Below, in pieces: positions 24,108 to 36,041 of a stretch of 64,000 nucleotides of DNA; within the stretch, counting starts at the first letter, position 1, and each line of letters begins with the position of its first letter. The stretch spans positions 9,894,821 through 9,958,820 of the forward strand of contig CM055823.1 of NCBI GenBank assembly GCA_029582265.1, read 5' to 3'. The notes below the pieces were generated by a model. It saw nothing but the letters and a program-made list of their open reading frames with translations. It searched no databases and was not told the DNA's origin. The translations under genes and the position numbers were made by a program. Origin of the DNA: Zoroaster sp. YZ-2022. Its lineage: Eukaryota; Echinodermata; Asteroidea; Forcipulatida; Zoroasteridae.

Positions 24108-24668
24108 GGTTAATCACGTTACATTTTTAAGGCCATAATTCCTTATTAAATATATTTAATTGATCATTTTTTCATAGTAGTTGCATTATACCCAGACCTT
24201 ATACTCATAATTTCATATTTTTTAAAATAATGTATGCTATATAAGAGAAATGTAACTCACTTTACATTTTTTTTCCGGACAAAATGTTGCTTTTTCTCTT
24301 ATATAGCGTACATAATAATGTCGTGGCCGAGCGGTCTAGCTTACCGGACTCAACTTCTGGTGTTAGCAGCAGAATGTGGGTTCGAATCCCGGCCGTGACA
24401 CTTGTGTCCTTGAGCAAGACACTTAACCATAATTGCTTCTCTCCACCCAGGGGTTAAATGGGTACCTGTGAGGGCAGAGTTGGTTGATTAGCCCTATATG
24501 CGCTGTAATGGCAGCAATTGAGCTGTATACTCCCCAGGGAGCTGAGATGGTTTCAGGAATGATTTATGAGCCTTATGAGCCTTATGAGCCTTATGAGCAG
24601 GGGTAATAATATAATGCGCCTTGAGCACCACTTAGTTGGTGGATACGTGCGCTATATAAGTCCACACA

Positions 24669-24700
<32 letters not shown>

Positions 24701-24855
24701 GTTACATATAACAAATTTATTAAATTATTTTGTGCCTAGTAAGGTCTGGGTGTAATTCAACAATTATGAAAAAAAATTACCAGTGAAATATATATTATGG
24801 CATTAGGAGTGGCCCAAAACCACAAAAATGTTACGTGAGTAACCGTGGAATTGCC
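24108..24855. repeat. Foldback whose loop holds a SINE
   Basis: The left segment (about 24108-24215: aattccatggttaatcacgt, ttttcatagtagttg, ataccc-agacctta) is the inverse of the right segment (about 24735-24855: taaggtctgggtgtaattca, ttatgaaaaaaa, acgtgagtaaccgtggaatt). Closer in, tatgctatataagagaaa and tttctcttatatagcgta also pair. SINE copy B lies inside the loop. Diverged pairing implies an old inverted duplication. Confidence 0.7.
24319..24700 (+). mobile_element. tRNA-Leu-derived SINE, copy B
   Basis: Full-length. The head gtcgtggccgagcggtctag, an anticodon arm close to tRNA-Leu(CAA) (ccggactcaacttctgg), ggttcgaatccc, the body, gcgctatataagtccacaca and an ATT tail are all present. A small local expansion of gagccttat occurs near 24570-24595. 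Confidence 0.92.
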
Positions 24856-26105
24856 CATAGAATGATACAATGTAGTAGTCGGTGTTTTAAAGACGCAGAC
24901 ACACATACTAATGCGCTTAAATTTGTCTATTGTATATACATATATTAGTGCAACATTATCAATCTTTATGTTTTCCCCGCCATTTAGGACAAAGACGGCC
25001 TCTTGTTATTGTGTGCCGTGATAGATTTAGGTCTGACTGATATAAACACATGCAAGGCTTACTGTGTTCGTTTAGACTTTAGGCCTTTTCACACTACAGA
25101 AAATCTCCGGGTTGGACACGGGTCCGACACGTGTAATCTTGACTGACCTTTTCACACTGTAAAATGTAACACGGCGCCGATCCGTGTAAGATGCTCGATC
25201 CGTGTCGAAACTAACCCTGCTCATGAGGTGGGTTGAGAGCTTTCGATCCGTGTTGAGACCGCCGACACGTGTTGAAAGCGCCGCGAAAGCGTAGTGTGAA
25301 AAGTCACTGGGTTGATTTTCGATCCGTGTGCATTATTGTAGTTTATATGAAACAACGAACGTGTTGCTCGCAACGCAGTGTCGCAATGCAGTGTGGGACT
25401 TTCTGCTGTGACCAGTGTAGACTCGAGCGTAGTGTGAAATGATCGAGCAATTACACGTGTCGGATCCGTGTCGGATAGTTACACGTGTAACCCCAAAACG
25501 GATAGTGTGAAATCATACCGGAATTGAACCGTGTTGAAATTCTTCAGAGTCAACACGGAGTGGAACCGTGTACACTTCTACACGTGTAAGAGGTACATAG
25601 TGTGAAAAGGCCTATAGTTATTCAGGAGTATACCCAAAGGTATATTGTACTGCAGTGTAAATGGGCTGTCGTAATATTGCCATTGCACCAATTTAACCAT
25701 TGGCGCGTTGGATTTTACGTTTGACGGTTCTTGCATCAAATCACAAGCAACATGCGTGCTATAATTAAAATGAAGGACAAATTGGACAAATAGCTTGGAA
25801 ATAATTATTTTATGAATGAGTAATGATCAAATTGTAAAACAACACATATGAAATAAAACATAAAATAAATAACCATCCCTATTGTACCGTAAGAAAGTCT
25901 GATAAAAACGGGAGAGAAAATAAATAAAGAACAATTCCATGAATGTAAACTGCAGACAACGGTCACAGTGTAAATGTAATTTGAAGCTTTGCATGGTAGA
26001 TTGGATAAGATTTTCTTACGGATAAGAGGTGGTGTGGTTCTGGAAAGAATCGGTAGAGAAAACCATTCTCACTACTTCCAAGAAGAGATTATTACACATG
26101 GTGTT
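24701..26105 (+). repeat. Duplicated unit R5, copy 1 (with MITE insertion)
   Basis: From ataacaaatttattaaatta to ttctcactacttc this is nearly identical to 46459-47316, apart from the 533-bp MITE at 25081-25613. Both copies directly follow a SINE ATT tail, so SINE plus flank was probably duplicated together. The last part (gaagctttgcatggt, gtggttctggaaagaatcgg) resembles family R1 in layout. Two overlapping open frames at 25989-26244 have no recognisable domain. Confidence 0.88.
25081..25613. mobile_element. 533-bp word-palindrome MITE (family W1)
   Basis: Perfect 16-bp TIRs, aggccttttcacacta and tagtgtgaaaaggcct. The paralogous site at 46841-46855 is empty and reads tttagacatagtt. Here the left junction reads tttagacttt and the right atagtt, i.e. 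three extra bases, as a 3-bp target duplication would add, though the two triplets differ. The interior is packed with acacgtgt palindromes (five copies) and gatccgtgt/acacgg words in both orientations. No transposase. Confidence 0.9.
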
Positions 26106-26314
26106 ACACACGGGTGTAAATCTGGGGGAAGGGGTGGGGGATATAAACCCCCACTTTCTGGCCTGGGTATGTGTTAATATCTCAACACACTTTCATTTTC
26201 AAGTTAGTTATTTCCATTCACAAAATAATTGGCCAGGGAATTAACCATTCTATTGGTGATTTACAATGATTCAGTCAAATATTCTTGGAAATATCTCATT
26301 TGAAGTGATTTAAT

Positions 26315-26525
26315 TTCCTTTTACAACGGCAATGTATTACAATGTATTACAATGTATTACAATGTATTACAATGTATTACAATGTATTTCGTTTTACAAC
26401 GGCAATGTATTACAATGTATTACAATGTATTACAATGTATTTCCTTTTACAACGGCAATGTGTTACAATGTATTACAATGTATTTCCTTTTACAACGGCA
26501 ATGTATTATAATGTATTATATAGTA
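26315..26525 (+). repeat. Nested tandem repeat of aatgtattac
   Basis: The decamer aatgtattac repeats in runs, punctuated by the 17-mer tttccttttacaacggc, which gives a two-level structure with four blocks. The open frames across it are repeat artefacts. Confidence 0.92.
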
Positions 26526-29488
26526 AGTGATTTTGCTATTGGTCAATGCGATTCCGTTCAAATAAGTATCCGTCAATCGTTCTCAAATTAACCAAAGGGA
26601 AAAATAATTTCATGCTGATCATAATTTTTTTGAGATTTTCCCTTTTTTATATTGTTTTAGAACAATTTTCCTCGATAACATGTGCTTTCTTTGAGTAAAT
26701 CTATGCTATTTCTCGTTAATAATTACATTTACATAATGTAGCATACAATAAGCTTACACATTCTAGAAATTCATGCATTTTATTTATGTGTACATATTAC
26801 GCCTATGAGGCCTGTATACGGTCAAAATCAATACTGTACGTTAAGAATAACGCTATTATCAGATATGTTCAGAGCAAATAATTACGACAAAAACTGTTAT
26901 TAATGAAGCAGTGTCAAATGTTTTCCTTCCTCATGATATATTTCGATTTATTTATGCATTCAACCCCATGGACAAAAAGTCTCTGTATTTGGCGGGATTT
27001 TCGTTGTCAAACTGTGGCAAACGTAGAAGACTTAAAGATGTTTTAGCGTATAGTGTTTTTTTTATGAACTTATCCTTGTACGTGTACATTTTAACCGATA
27101 TTTTACCCCGATGTGAATGCACTGCTGTCACGCAAGTGGAATTAGCACTGGCGTTTGTTTTTATTCTGCCAAATTGAACTATTTCGACCACACTGTTGCG
27201 ACGTATGACCCAGATTTACAAACAAACTAATTATACTGTCAGTTCGATTTTGTGTACATATTTTTTTTCTTCAATTGGTCCACCAAAATTGGCAGGCGTG
27301 GCATAATGGGTTAAAATAATGGTTAAAATAAATGTTTAAAATGATGTTTAAGGATTTTTTTATCAAACTTTTTATCAAAATTTGAGGTTTTTAACAAAAA
27401 ATTATATCATTGTATGTAGCTCTCATACTACAAACTAGCGTGTACATTTGTCGCTGTGCGTGATATGATCGAGCCGCCGCACAGTGGGCCAGGGCGAAAC
27501 CAAAGTGGGCCAAAAGGGGTCATACATTTGCGTATGTTACAGATTTTATTTCTTTTACATTTTTTAGGTTGCTAAGATCCTCTACGACTATTCTATAAAC
27601 AATTTAAAGCCAAAGTAACATTTAATGACTGTAGAACAACTGCCTTACAATCTCAAAAAAACACCCAGTGCATGATCTATATTCTTTAAAAATTAAATCG
27701 ATTGTAAATTAGCTTTTTGATTTCATCAGCAAAAACTGAGGAATTTGGTTTTAAACAATTATAAAATATAGCTGTTTTTGTTCAGCTATGGTGGAACTAG
27801 AAATTCCCGCCGATGCCTGCCTAAATTCTCATATTTCCCTGAAGCTGAACGTTTCATTCAGCAACATTTTGATACCAAAATTAGCTGCGACCACCTGCGA
27901 CCTGTGATTTGTAGCTATTTGTAAACCCCATTCCAACATTTTAAACTGACGGGACTTAATTATTCCCTTATTATTCGTAAACAAAGGCAAATCTTGCGAA
28001 ATGATAGCCATGATAAACAATTGTACAGTTAAAATTGTTATGAGTGTTTTGACAGTGGAAAGCAAGACGTATCTAAAAAGTAATATTCAGTCAGTAATCC
28101 CCTACCGGTAAATTCGCAAAACAAAAATGATCACAGGTCTACATGAAACTTATTAGTGTTAAATTGATCATGGTATCAAACAGGGATGAAATATTTTGGT
28201 CTCATGTGCTATCAAATTAGTAAAATAGTGAAATAATGTCCCAAAATAATTGCTGTCATTCCGGAAACAAAAACAAATCAACATAAGAATGAATACGAAA
28301 CATCTGATTGCATTTTCATTATTTTCTCGCATAAAGACACATAATAAACTGAAACTTTCACAGGTTTGTTGTTTATGGTATATCTTGATTCAAAGAAAGT
28401 AAGGATACTTTTAGAAACATTTTTTTTACAAACATTACCAATAGTGTATAATGGATTTAAATCACAAACTTCCTCAAATTGTTTAACGATAATTTTATCC
28501 TTAGAATAATTTACAGCCGTAACACGTACACTCGATTCGTGTAATTTAAAACGAACAAAAACTCAACTGAGGCTATAAAGCGTGAATTATCTGCGGTCCA
28601 ATCAGAAATCAGTATTTGGATAACGTCATAAATGTTTAAAAACACTTCCATTGTCATCTGCGGGTCCGAAAACATATCTGGGTCTAATATGCCATCAAAA
28701 TAATGGGAAATTTAGTTTTGGCGCACTTTGGTCCCACCCTGGCCACTGTGCGCCGGGCCAATGTATTATCGCTCAATGCTGTCGCACAATATGTCTTTTT
28801 AACGGCATTTTTGAGAACTCAAATTTGTTTAAGGCTTCAACTGGAGTCTTTGAGGCAGATACCCGAGGCGAGTCCTTCAGCGCAGGGACTCCAGTCAAGT
28901 CGATTAGTTTTGCGGCAAAGACTCTATTCGAGTCAAGACCATTGCGACTCGAGTCATAACAACTCTGAAGTTTGTCAAAAAAGGGAAATGTTTTACAATG
29001 GGGAGCGCTGTCTGTTGCTGTATATATAAAGGATAATCTTATTCGTGGCGGGCAAGTAGCTGTATGTAAGCATCCAATATAGTTTGAATTAACAATGCAT
29101 GAGATTAAGAATAATTATAATGGTGAATTGTAATATTATAAACTTAAATTTGAAGATTTGATGGTGCCTGCAATTGAGCACAATACAAATTAGCCGTGAC
29201 AATTTGATAGAGGGCGCTTTTTTATAAACAAGTGACGTAGTGTGTCACTTCATCTGTACTGTAGTGATCATACCCAGCCTACTCTATGTGCCTTGAATAT
29301 TTGGTGTGTATTATTGCTCCTCAAGGTGTGCACACATTAAATCCACACCCATTGCCTGACACCAATAAAATGTATCATGGTTACTTCGTGCTTTGTATTT
29401 GTCTCAAAACGATAACAACGCCGCCGCTATATAGGCCTAAGCAACACCGCTATATCCACAATTTGCAGAACATCGTTAAAAGTGTTCC
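26526..29488. other. Intergenic, no gene recognised
   Basis: AT-rich. Overlapping open frames near 28651-29029 and one at 27829-28065 (minus) lack domains or splice support. The 28860-28950 segment repeats cgagtc/gactc words but not as a regular array. Nothing supportable. Confidence 0.4.
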
Positions 29489-30286
29489 TTACATGGCATT
29501 AATAAGATACCCACTGAAGCACGAATACCGGTTGGAACTATCGTAAACGCCTACATTATCACGACCAAGCTCAAGCCAAACACGATCCCCCATACCCAAA
29601 ATAAGGACCACTGAATTGCCTGACATATGATAGAAGCCTGAATGATTGTCATGAACTGAAAATATATGGTTCCCATTTAATTTGAGCTTCACGTGTGGAT
29701 TCACTCCTGAGTTAATGCTCAGAAAGCTGATCGTGAAGAAATACAACCCGGGGACCGAGCAAGTGAACACGCCTGTCTGAGGATTATACCCATCTCCAAT
29801 TTCCGTTATGACGTTGCCGAAGATAAGGTCCTTTCCTTCATTTCCTGTGACTGTGCTTCCCAGCAAAGCACTAAACGCGACTACAGAGGGTGGTGGAATT
29901 GGTGTTGGCAGAACAGTTTCTCCAGGTAATCCCCTTTCTCCCTGTTGACCCGTCTCTCCTTTGTGACCCTGCGGGCCGAGCTTTCCTGGTAGTCCTTGAA
30001 CTCCTGGAAGTCCTGGCTCACCCTGATCCCCAATGTCTCCCTTTGATCCGGGAAGACCAAATCCCGTTTCACCTTTAGGTCCGGTGGGTCCCTGGATGCC
30101 GTTGTTTCCTGGTATGCCAGGTATTCCAGGAACACCTGGTGTGCCTGTCTGTCCCTGGCAACAAACACCGCCACAAGACGAAGGTAGGTCGGATGAGCTT
30201 CCTGTCTCAGTTTGCTGTCCAGTACTCAGACCGATAAAGACCCACAGCAGTAGAAATATCGCGATGCTTACATCTTTTTTTCCCAT
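29489..30286 (-). CDS. Secreted collagen-like C1q-domain protein
   Basis: 265 aa, complete. Residues 1-23 form a signal peptide (basic start, hydrophobic [13 protein letters not shown]). Cys38, Cys42 and Cys43 precede the collagen region and could form interchain bonds. Residues 45-123 are Gly-X-Y triplets with one two-residue break at about 75-76. Residues ~134-265 are a C1q/TNF-like head, with the early [30 protein letters not shown] strand region and the final FSGYLI. Such proteins trimerise outside the cell and act in pattern recognition, complement-like or matrix roles; the ligand here is unknown. The start codon is immediately preceded by gtaactcacag, a good acceptor, so a 5' UTR intron is likely. 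No frameshift or missing strand is evident, and the gene looks functional. The neighbours are mobile elements, not related genes. Confidence 0.93.
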   Translation of the reverse strand: MGKKDVSIAIFLLLWVFIGLSTGQQTETGSSSDLPSSCGGVCCQGQTGTPGVPGIPGIPGNNGIQGPTGPKGETGFGLPGSKGDIGDQGEPGLPGVQGLPGKLGPQGHKGETGQQGERGLPGETVLPTPIPPPSVVAFSALLGSTVTGNEGKDLIFGNVITEIGDGYNPQTGVFTCSVPGLYFFTISFLSINSGVNPHVKLKLNGNHIFSVHDNHSGFYHMSGNSVVLILGMGDRVWLELGRDNVGVYDSSNRYSCFSGYLINAM

Positions 30287-30581
30287 CTGTGAGTTACAAA
30301 AATGAGAAATTATTGTAATTTTGTTTTCATTAACATTAACCTAATACAGTGCCACCTGTAGAGAACTATAATTGTTGCTATTCTGTCCCAGCCAAAGGTG
30401 GACGTGATGACAAATTACTTTGGGTTTCCAAGTTATCTCAAAACGTTATGGACAGATTCTGACTAAACTTACGGTGGATGGGTTAGGTATAGTCGGTACG
30501 GTATGTCACGAGGACAAATTGATTAATTAAGTTTGTTGAAGATCTGAAAGTCAAAGGGCCACGTGAATCTGCTTCCTGAAA

Positions 30582-30758
30582 CTACAGTAAAAAGCGGTGC
30601 GAGTATGCATGAATATCAATATACGTGTACATGTACTCAACTTTTGGCCAATGTGAAGGGGACCAAAGCAATACGCGCGGTACAGATCGAAAGGGGAGTA
30701 TTTGAGCACTTAGATCTTCTTCGATGGCCTCTTTAAATATAACCCATCCATCCTCCAA
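30582..30758 (-). CDS. Candidate exon 2 of a small two-exon gene
   Basis: On the minus strand an acceptor ccttgtgttttcag precedes an open frame beginning LEDGWVIFKEAIEEDLSAQ. A 12-bp first coding segment (ATG GCG AAC AAC) ending at a strong donor gtaagt lies at 33220-33231, and the phases agree. The joined product would be about 62 residues. The first ~30 residues look protein-like; the last ~25 look random, so the true exon may end earlier at an unseen donor. No family recognised. The same donor could instead serve the C1q 5' UTR. Confidence 0.3.
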   Translation of the reverse strand: MEDGWVIFKEAIEEDLSAQILPFRSVPRVLLWSPSHWPKVEYMYTYIDIHAYSHRFLL

Positions 30759-31035
30759 CTGAAAACACAAGGTATAGGAAACAATATTTATTTAATTTAT
30801 TAATTAATTTGTAGTACTTCAATACATGACAGTTCATAACCAAGGTTGTTGTTGTTGTTGTAGGTTTTAATGGCACTTATGGCATTTGATCGTGCCCTGT
30901 GTGCCAAATAACCAAGGTAAAGCCCGTTCGAGTTAAATACGCTGTACTTTGACGTTCAACTATCGGCCGTAGGGGTCGTACTTCAAGTGCGAGTTGGACA
31001 TGCATATTGGGAGGGAGAACCTTTTAAAAATAGCT

Positions 31036-31312
31036 TAGGCCAAAAAAATACGCCAAAACAAAAGCACGTCGGCATTTTAATTGTTTTATTTATTAATTTT
31101 TTTGCTATGAAACGATGTCCAATTGCAGTCAAAATGGCTGGATCGATCGGAATTCTGCCGTGCTGTGTTTTAAACCACTTTTTCACATAGAGGTATGAAC
31201 GTTTTCCTGATTTGTAAGGCCTCTAATAACCACCATACTTTGTATATAGGAAATTTGGTCCCCGCATATACAATGTATCACGTATCCCGTCACCGCACCG
31301 ATTTTGAAGCTT
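31036..31312 (-). repeat. Dispersed family R2, copy 4
   Basis: Core gatgtccaattgcagtcaaa and aaggcctcta. The minus-strand signature HGRIPIDPAILTAIGHRF is uninterrupted over about 60 residues. Compared codon by codon with the copy at 63245-63602 over the shared core, most differences fall at third positions and are silent. Confidence 0.75.
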
Positions 31313-31493
31313 TTTGACTTTTTTGGCCTTAATAAGATAACGGCAATTTTTACTGCAGAAAAATATTGCGGCGGGGACGAGCGTGGGATAAGAAATAGTT
31401 AATTTTGCCAGGGCTTTCAGCGGTTACAATATACTGCTCTCTCACTGATGGATATTTACATCAGGGGTCTGTATCCGATAGGGTTTGGGGTAT

Positions 31494-31646
31494 AGGTAAA
31501 ACTTGTAGCTTTGCATGGTGAGGATGATAAGTAAGACTAATTGCGGTGACACCATGTGGAATCTCAATTGAGTAGTAATTAGTTCTGAGAAGAACTGGAG
31601 GTACAACTCGACGTTTCGATCAGTATGCTCTGATCGTCCTCAGGAG
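31494..31646 (+). repeat. Dispersed family R1 copy
   Basis: Nearly identical to 1187-1341, from aggtaaaacttgtagctttg to atgctctgatcgtcctcagg. Confidence 0.85.
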
Positions 31647-31721
31647 AATGGGGTATAGTTTGATACACGGTCAATAACAATTGAGTATTAAAGTCATGGT
31701 ACAAGACCGCGGTTTTCGTAT

Positions 31722-31820
31722 AAGGGTGCATCCCATTAAATAGTGACAGATTCATGCGCCGAGCTGCTTATCACATTTTCCTTAAAAAAATACAAAGATT
31801 CGAGGCCCATACATTAGAGT
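31722..31820 (+). repeat. Dispersed family R10, short copy
   Basis: The landmarks gggtgca.ccca.taaatagtg, catgcgccgagctg and aaagatt.gaggcccat recur inverted at 49150-49263. Non-coding. Confidence 0.65.
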
Positions 31821-32192
31821 GATTGGGTAAAAATCCAAAACGGATGCCTTTCAGTGTGGGCGTTTTTAGTAGTGTATGGATTCCATTGGCCTGAGAATAA
31901 CTCGACGGGCCTCTGGGCTATCCACATTAAATATTTTGTCTTTTATATAGTTTTACCAATTTCAGGCGAGTCATTTTTGAAATAGTTTCTTTCTGCAAGG
32001 GACACAGGCTTGTGCCAATAACAAATTGCTAATACATTTTAAACTGTGCATATATATCGTCATGTATGTTTCACCCCTTGCTTATATGGATCGAGAAAAA
32101 ATGTGGACGAGTCATTTGTTGTGCGAAAACATTTTTAGGGGTGCAAGTACTTATTCATGAGTACAAGAACAAGGTTGAGCACATGGCCAACA

Positions 32193-32290
32193 TTTCTGTA
32201 AAATAAAGAAATAAAGAAATAAAGAAATAAAGAAATAAAGAAAGAAAGAAAGAAAGAAATAAAGAAATAAAGAAATAAAGAAATAAATAA
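32193..32290 (+). repeat. AAATAAAG microsatellite
   Basis: Simple run of aaataaagaaataaag with a short aaag interruption. Confidence 0.95.
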
Positions 32291-32485
32291 TTGCATGTTT
32301 ATAAGCAGCGGCAAATGCACGAACACCACTTAAATTTCATGTATTACCACTGACAACCTCTTTTACAAAGTGCTTACGAATTTAGTTGAGTGCTGTGTGA
32401 AATGTTAAGTTATATTTATTCACAATTTTCTGTTTTATAAGAGATTATTGTTAAAGTAAACTTTCACAATAGAATGCAAAAACAT

Positions 32486-32566
32486 TAGGTAAAACTTGTA
32501 GCTTTGCATGGTGAAGAGGATAAGTAAGACTAATTGCGGTGACACCATGTGAAATTCTCTATTGAG
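32486..32566 (+). repeat. Dispersed family R1, 5' fragment
   Basis: Begins aggtaaaacttgtagctttg and stops after gtgaaattctctattgag. It lacks the 3' half present at 31494-31646. Confidence 0.8.
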
Positions 32567-32802
32567 AATTAACATTAGCTTTAACAAATCACACTTTGAT
32601 TTTTATACATAGCCTTTGTATTTATCCCAATGAATATGAATGTATGGTACTGGCAGAACCTTAAATCCAGAATACACTCTTACTTCAGGGACATTATATA
32701 CATCCATAGATCGAGAAATATGTAAAGAAACTGAAATTATGAGAAAATATAGTTAAAATTCGGAATCAACATCTTCACGATCGTAGTAAACGATCGATCA
32801 CC

Positions 32803-33053
32803 ATGGGCGGATCCAGAATTTTTTTTAGGGGGGCTGAGAATCAAAAACAATTATTTTTCAGTACTACAAAGGATGCCGCCACTTCCTATGCGCAACGGTT
32901 AGTACAGTACTAAGTAGGTAGGGAATAGGAGTGCGTTCTCCCCTCCCCTCCCCCTCTCTCTCTCATTTTCTCTCCTTTTTTAAATATTTTTTTTAACGAT
33001 TTTAGGAGGGGGGGGGGGAAACAGCCCACTTAGCCCCCCCTGGATCCGCCAAT
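32803..33053. mobile_element. 251-bp hAT-like MITE with 7-bp TSD
   Basis: Ends atgggcggatccag and, inverted, attggcggatccag. The flanks gatcacc at 32796-32802 and 33054-33060 are identical, close to the 8-bp hAT duplication. Inside the TIRs lie a G run (about 32826-32833) and a long G run (33006-33018). Solo end-like fragments of the same sequence occur near 38993 and 42256. Confidence 0.85.
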
Positions 33054-33060
33054 GATCACC

Positions 33061-34517
33061 GGAATAGCGATCGATTGAGACTTGCACACTTTTTTGTGTT
33101 TTCTCTCAAATGGAAGTACTTCAGACGAAATCTCATGATGACTGGTACCTAAATATCACACGTTACCTTTAGTTTAAGCATAGTAATTACCAAATATATG
33201 CACAGCCTTTAATACTTACGTTGTTCGCCATTTCGCTGTGCTACGATTCAATTTTTCCAGCAACAACCTTGGTACCTCTAGTGAGTCCAATCACCAACTC
33301 ATTTATGAACTTCAGCTGCAACTGTGAATAGTAGCTCCCATCTGCATCAAAACACCAAATTGATTTGGCCGTAGACCCTGTCCACCTGAAAGTTTCGGTC
33401 ACACGACAGAAAAGCAAAGAAAGAAAGGAAGTCACGACTTAAGTTAATCCGTGCCGTTGAATTGTCAGGCCAGGTATAGGTGCACTCAAAATACTCGAGA
33501 AGGACTGCATTGCACGTGACTTCAGAAATAACAGGAGATTAAGCTGAAAGAAACCATTCCAAGTCTACAGATTCATAGACATAACAGGTAATAACCACTT
33601 ACCGCAAGCAAACTCTGACTATATAATCCATCAAACAAGGCATCAGGGTGTGACGGGCGAACAGTGCCCAGTAGAAAAAATTTCTAAAATTGTTTACGTG
33701 GCTGATGGTATCATGAATCAGTAATGTTGTGAACAGTTAAAGGTCCTATGAAATAGGGTTTTTTCATTGTATACAATAACGTATGTCTACTGGAACATAT
33801 ATTTGTCATTTGTAAATTTTCCCCTCACGTTTACACCATAAAAATATTAATTTTTTAATTTAGTGGGTGCTTTTTGACACGCCCATATCCCCTCATTAAC
33901 ATAAAATTCGTGACGTACACTTTGGCGATTCCCGATGCGATCCACAGCACTTGCCCAAGTATGCGTCGTATACAACGCACCAATGCTTTGAACGGGGCCT
34001 TCACAGCCAGTTCGGTATGGCTTAAAAGGGCCATGCTGCTACCAGATGCAATTCCAACGATATTCCCGCTAAGTAAGAAGGCTGGGAAGGCTCCAACGAA
34101 GAAGAGATGTGCTTTTTAAAGCGAGAAAGACTCAGGGTAAGTGGCCATTTAGTTATACTCCCATGCATAACCCAGTCCACTTCTATGCAAACGGCATTCA
34201 GTGTTCACGGCATGAAAACATGCCGTGATTTTCCACATTAATAAAAACATCGTGTCTGATTTTATATCCTTGCAAGATAAACATAACAACTAATTAAACC
34301 TTTCTCATTATGCCTGCGCTTCTTTTGAGTTTTTTAAATGATCAGAACTTTGACTCAACTGTTTCTGTTATTTCATAAAATAACACCGTAATGTTAGCAT
34401 TGCCTTCGGTGTGTGTTCCGACCGCATGATGGGGGCTTGTGCTGCGTAGAAATTCTCTGCCTTTGTGTACGTCACGAACGTTTCGTTAAAGATTGACTAC
34501 AACGGAATAATGATAAG
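33061..34517. other. Intergenic, includes a candidate 5' exon
   Basis: 33220-33231 (minus) is the candidate ATG-donor segment described at 30582. The adjoining 33241-33435 is open on the minus strand but ends in a stop before that ATG, so it is at best 5' UTR. Otherwise no gene is visible. Confidence 0.35.
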
Positions 34518-34525
34518 TGCTGTGT

Positions 34526-35455
34526 CAGTGGCGCACCCAGGATTTGGGGGGGGGGGGGCTCAAAATATTTTTATTTGAAATCCAATAATGGGGAGAGACA
34601 TGGCTGACCCAAACCATAACCGCTGGCGCGGCTGCAGCCATGTCCCTAGTCGTGCTCGTCAGTGAACCTACGGCACATGTTAAATGTTTCCTGGTGGTTT
34701 CTAGTCATAAAAAGAAGACATTATGGCATGATTCGGACTCGTAGGGTTTTACCTTCCATATAATTTCCTCCTCTTGATGTAAAGAACTTGAGCTTGTTTC
34801 GTCTGCAAGATTTCTATAGTTAAATACTTTCATTGCGTGGACGTAAAGTTTGTGATCATTCCGGGCGGAGCTAAATTTTTTCAAACACGAATTTGGCGGC
34901 AAACCCAAATCCCAATATTATCCAATCGGTGTTTGCTAAAAGAGTGTCACATAATCTTTGTAAATTAAAACCCAATCCTGGGCCATTGTGTACAAACTGG
35001 AAAGGAGTTGATTATAATGCGGGCGTGTTTAAATTTTACGAGTAACCTCAACGACCTCAACAAGAGAAACGGACAACAGAAAATGAAAATAAAATTAAGT
35101 AAAGCTGCTCCTGATCAGGGTGCACCATGGCAGGGGAGAATGTGTAAAAATGCTTGTTATATATACTGGTGGCCCTTCAAGCTTACATGCACATGCATAC
35201 GCAACGCCGTAAAATATAATAGTGAGTGGAATAAATGGAAAACTTTTGGAGGGGAGCTTGAGTCTCCTGAGTCCCCATCCCTTGTACCACTGCCCTATAC
35301 TCCTTGCCGAACTCCTCTGTAGACAAGACTTGGGCTCAGATTTTGCTCTCTTTCCTGGCTCCTTCTTTAAAAAAACAAAAAACATCAGCGGGCCCTTGGG
35401 GGGGTGGGGGGGGGAGCTCGAGCCCCCCAAGCCTCCCCCCTTGGGTGCGCCACTG
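34526..35455. mobile_element. 930-bp hAT-type non-autonomous element, perfect 8-bp TSD
   Basis: TIRs cagtggcgcaccca and inverse tgggtgcgccactg. Flanking duplications tgctgtgt at 34518-34525 and 35456-35463 are identical. G tracts sit just inside both ends (34545-34558 and 35397-35413). No intact transposase; several short open frames inside have no recognisable zinc finger or RNase-H motif. Confidence 0.9.
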
Positions 35456-35760
35456 TGCTGTGTTGCTGTTTTCGTTCGAGAAATGTGTAATGATTACTAA
35501 CATATTATTATTATTCAATAAAACTTGTTCCTTCATGCAAAAAAAAATCAATTTGATCGGCGTTCTACGACCCAGAAAAGCCCAGTTTCACCAAAAGCCC
35601 TCAACTCATGAATAATTCATACTTCGTGTGTGACGTAGCACCCATGACGCTTTGTTACCCCCACGCACAACAGTCGATCGTGTACTGTATGCATTTACCA
35701 TACATGCAATGCGGAACAACAGCGGACAAGCGACATCTTCTAGACCGAAAAACAGCGAAA

Positions 35761-36041
35761 ATGTCCGATAGCAGCGAATATTGGGAAGATCACAGTATAG
35801 ATGAGGAAGAGGAGTTTCATATAGGCACTTCTGAGGATAGTGATGTCAGCTCTAGCGATGAGGGGAGCTCCCCAGACGAGAGAGAAGGCGAAGACGATGA
35901 CGAATAAGTCGAAGTACGTGGCGCTGAACCATACTGGTTCGAGCCACTTGCGGCGCCTGCAGTTGACCAGCCCGGTGACGGTGATCGTCAGGCCGAAGAC
36001 GACGAACCAAATCCTGATGATAGACGGCTAAACACAGACTG
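35761..36041 (+). pseudogene. P2X7 ballast-domain gene, exon 1 (in-frame stop)
   Basis: Encodes an acidic N-terminus starting MSDSSEYWEDHS and running through DEEEE and SSSDEGSSPDE. After TAA at 35905-35907 the same frame stays open with EPYWFEPL and ends NTDW at the donor gtaagc. This is the standard order of invertebrate proteins with the cytoplasmic C-terminal (ballast) domain of the P2X7 receptor but no channel region. The exon ends in phase 2 and joins 36592 to complete Trp before the first Cys cluster. The start is chosen at 35761 because it gives the family-like acidic start; an in-frame ATG also lies at 35608. The TAA would truncate the protein before any zinc ligand. Confidence 0.75.

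Noticed and set aside
26342..26591. Two overlapping open frames of 62 and 79 codons
   Set aside because: They are periodic translations of the aatgtattac tandem repeat.
28651..29029. Overlapping 102- and 108-codon frames as a gene
   Set aside because: No domain, no splice signals, and composition resembles flanking sequence.
29881..30305. Open frames overlapping the C1q gene in other frames
   Set aside because: Shadows produced by the Gly-X-Y periodicity of the collagen region.
35840..36031. Alternative reading frame of exon 1 avoiding the TAA
   Set aside because: It lacks the FEP and NTDW family residues, which lie in the interrupted frame.
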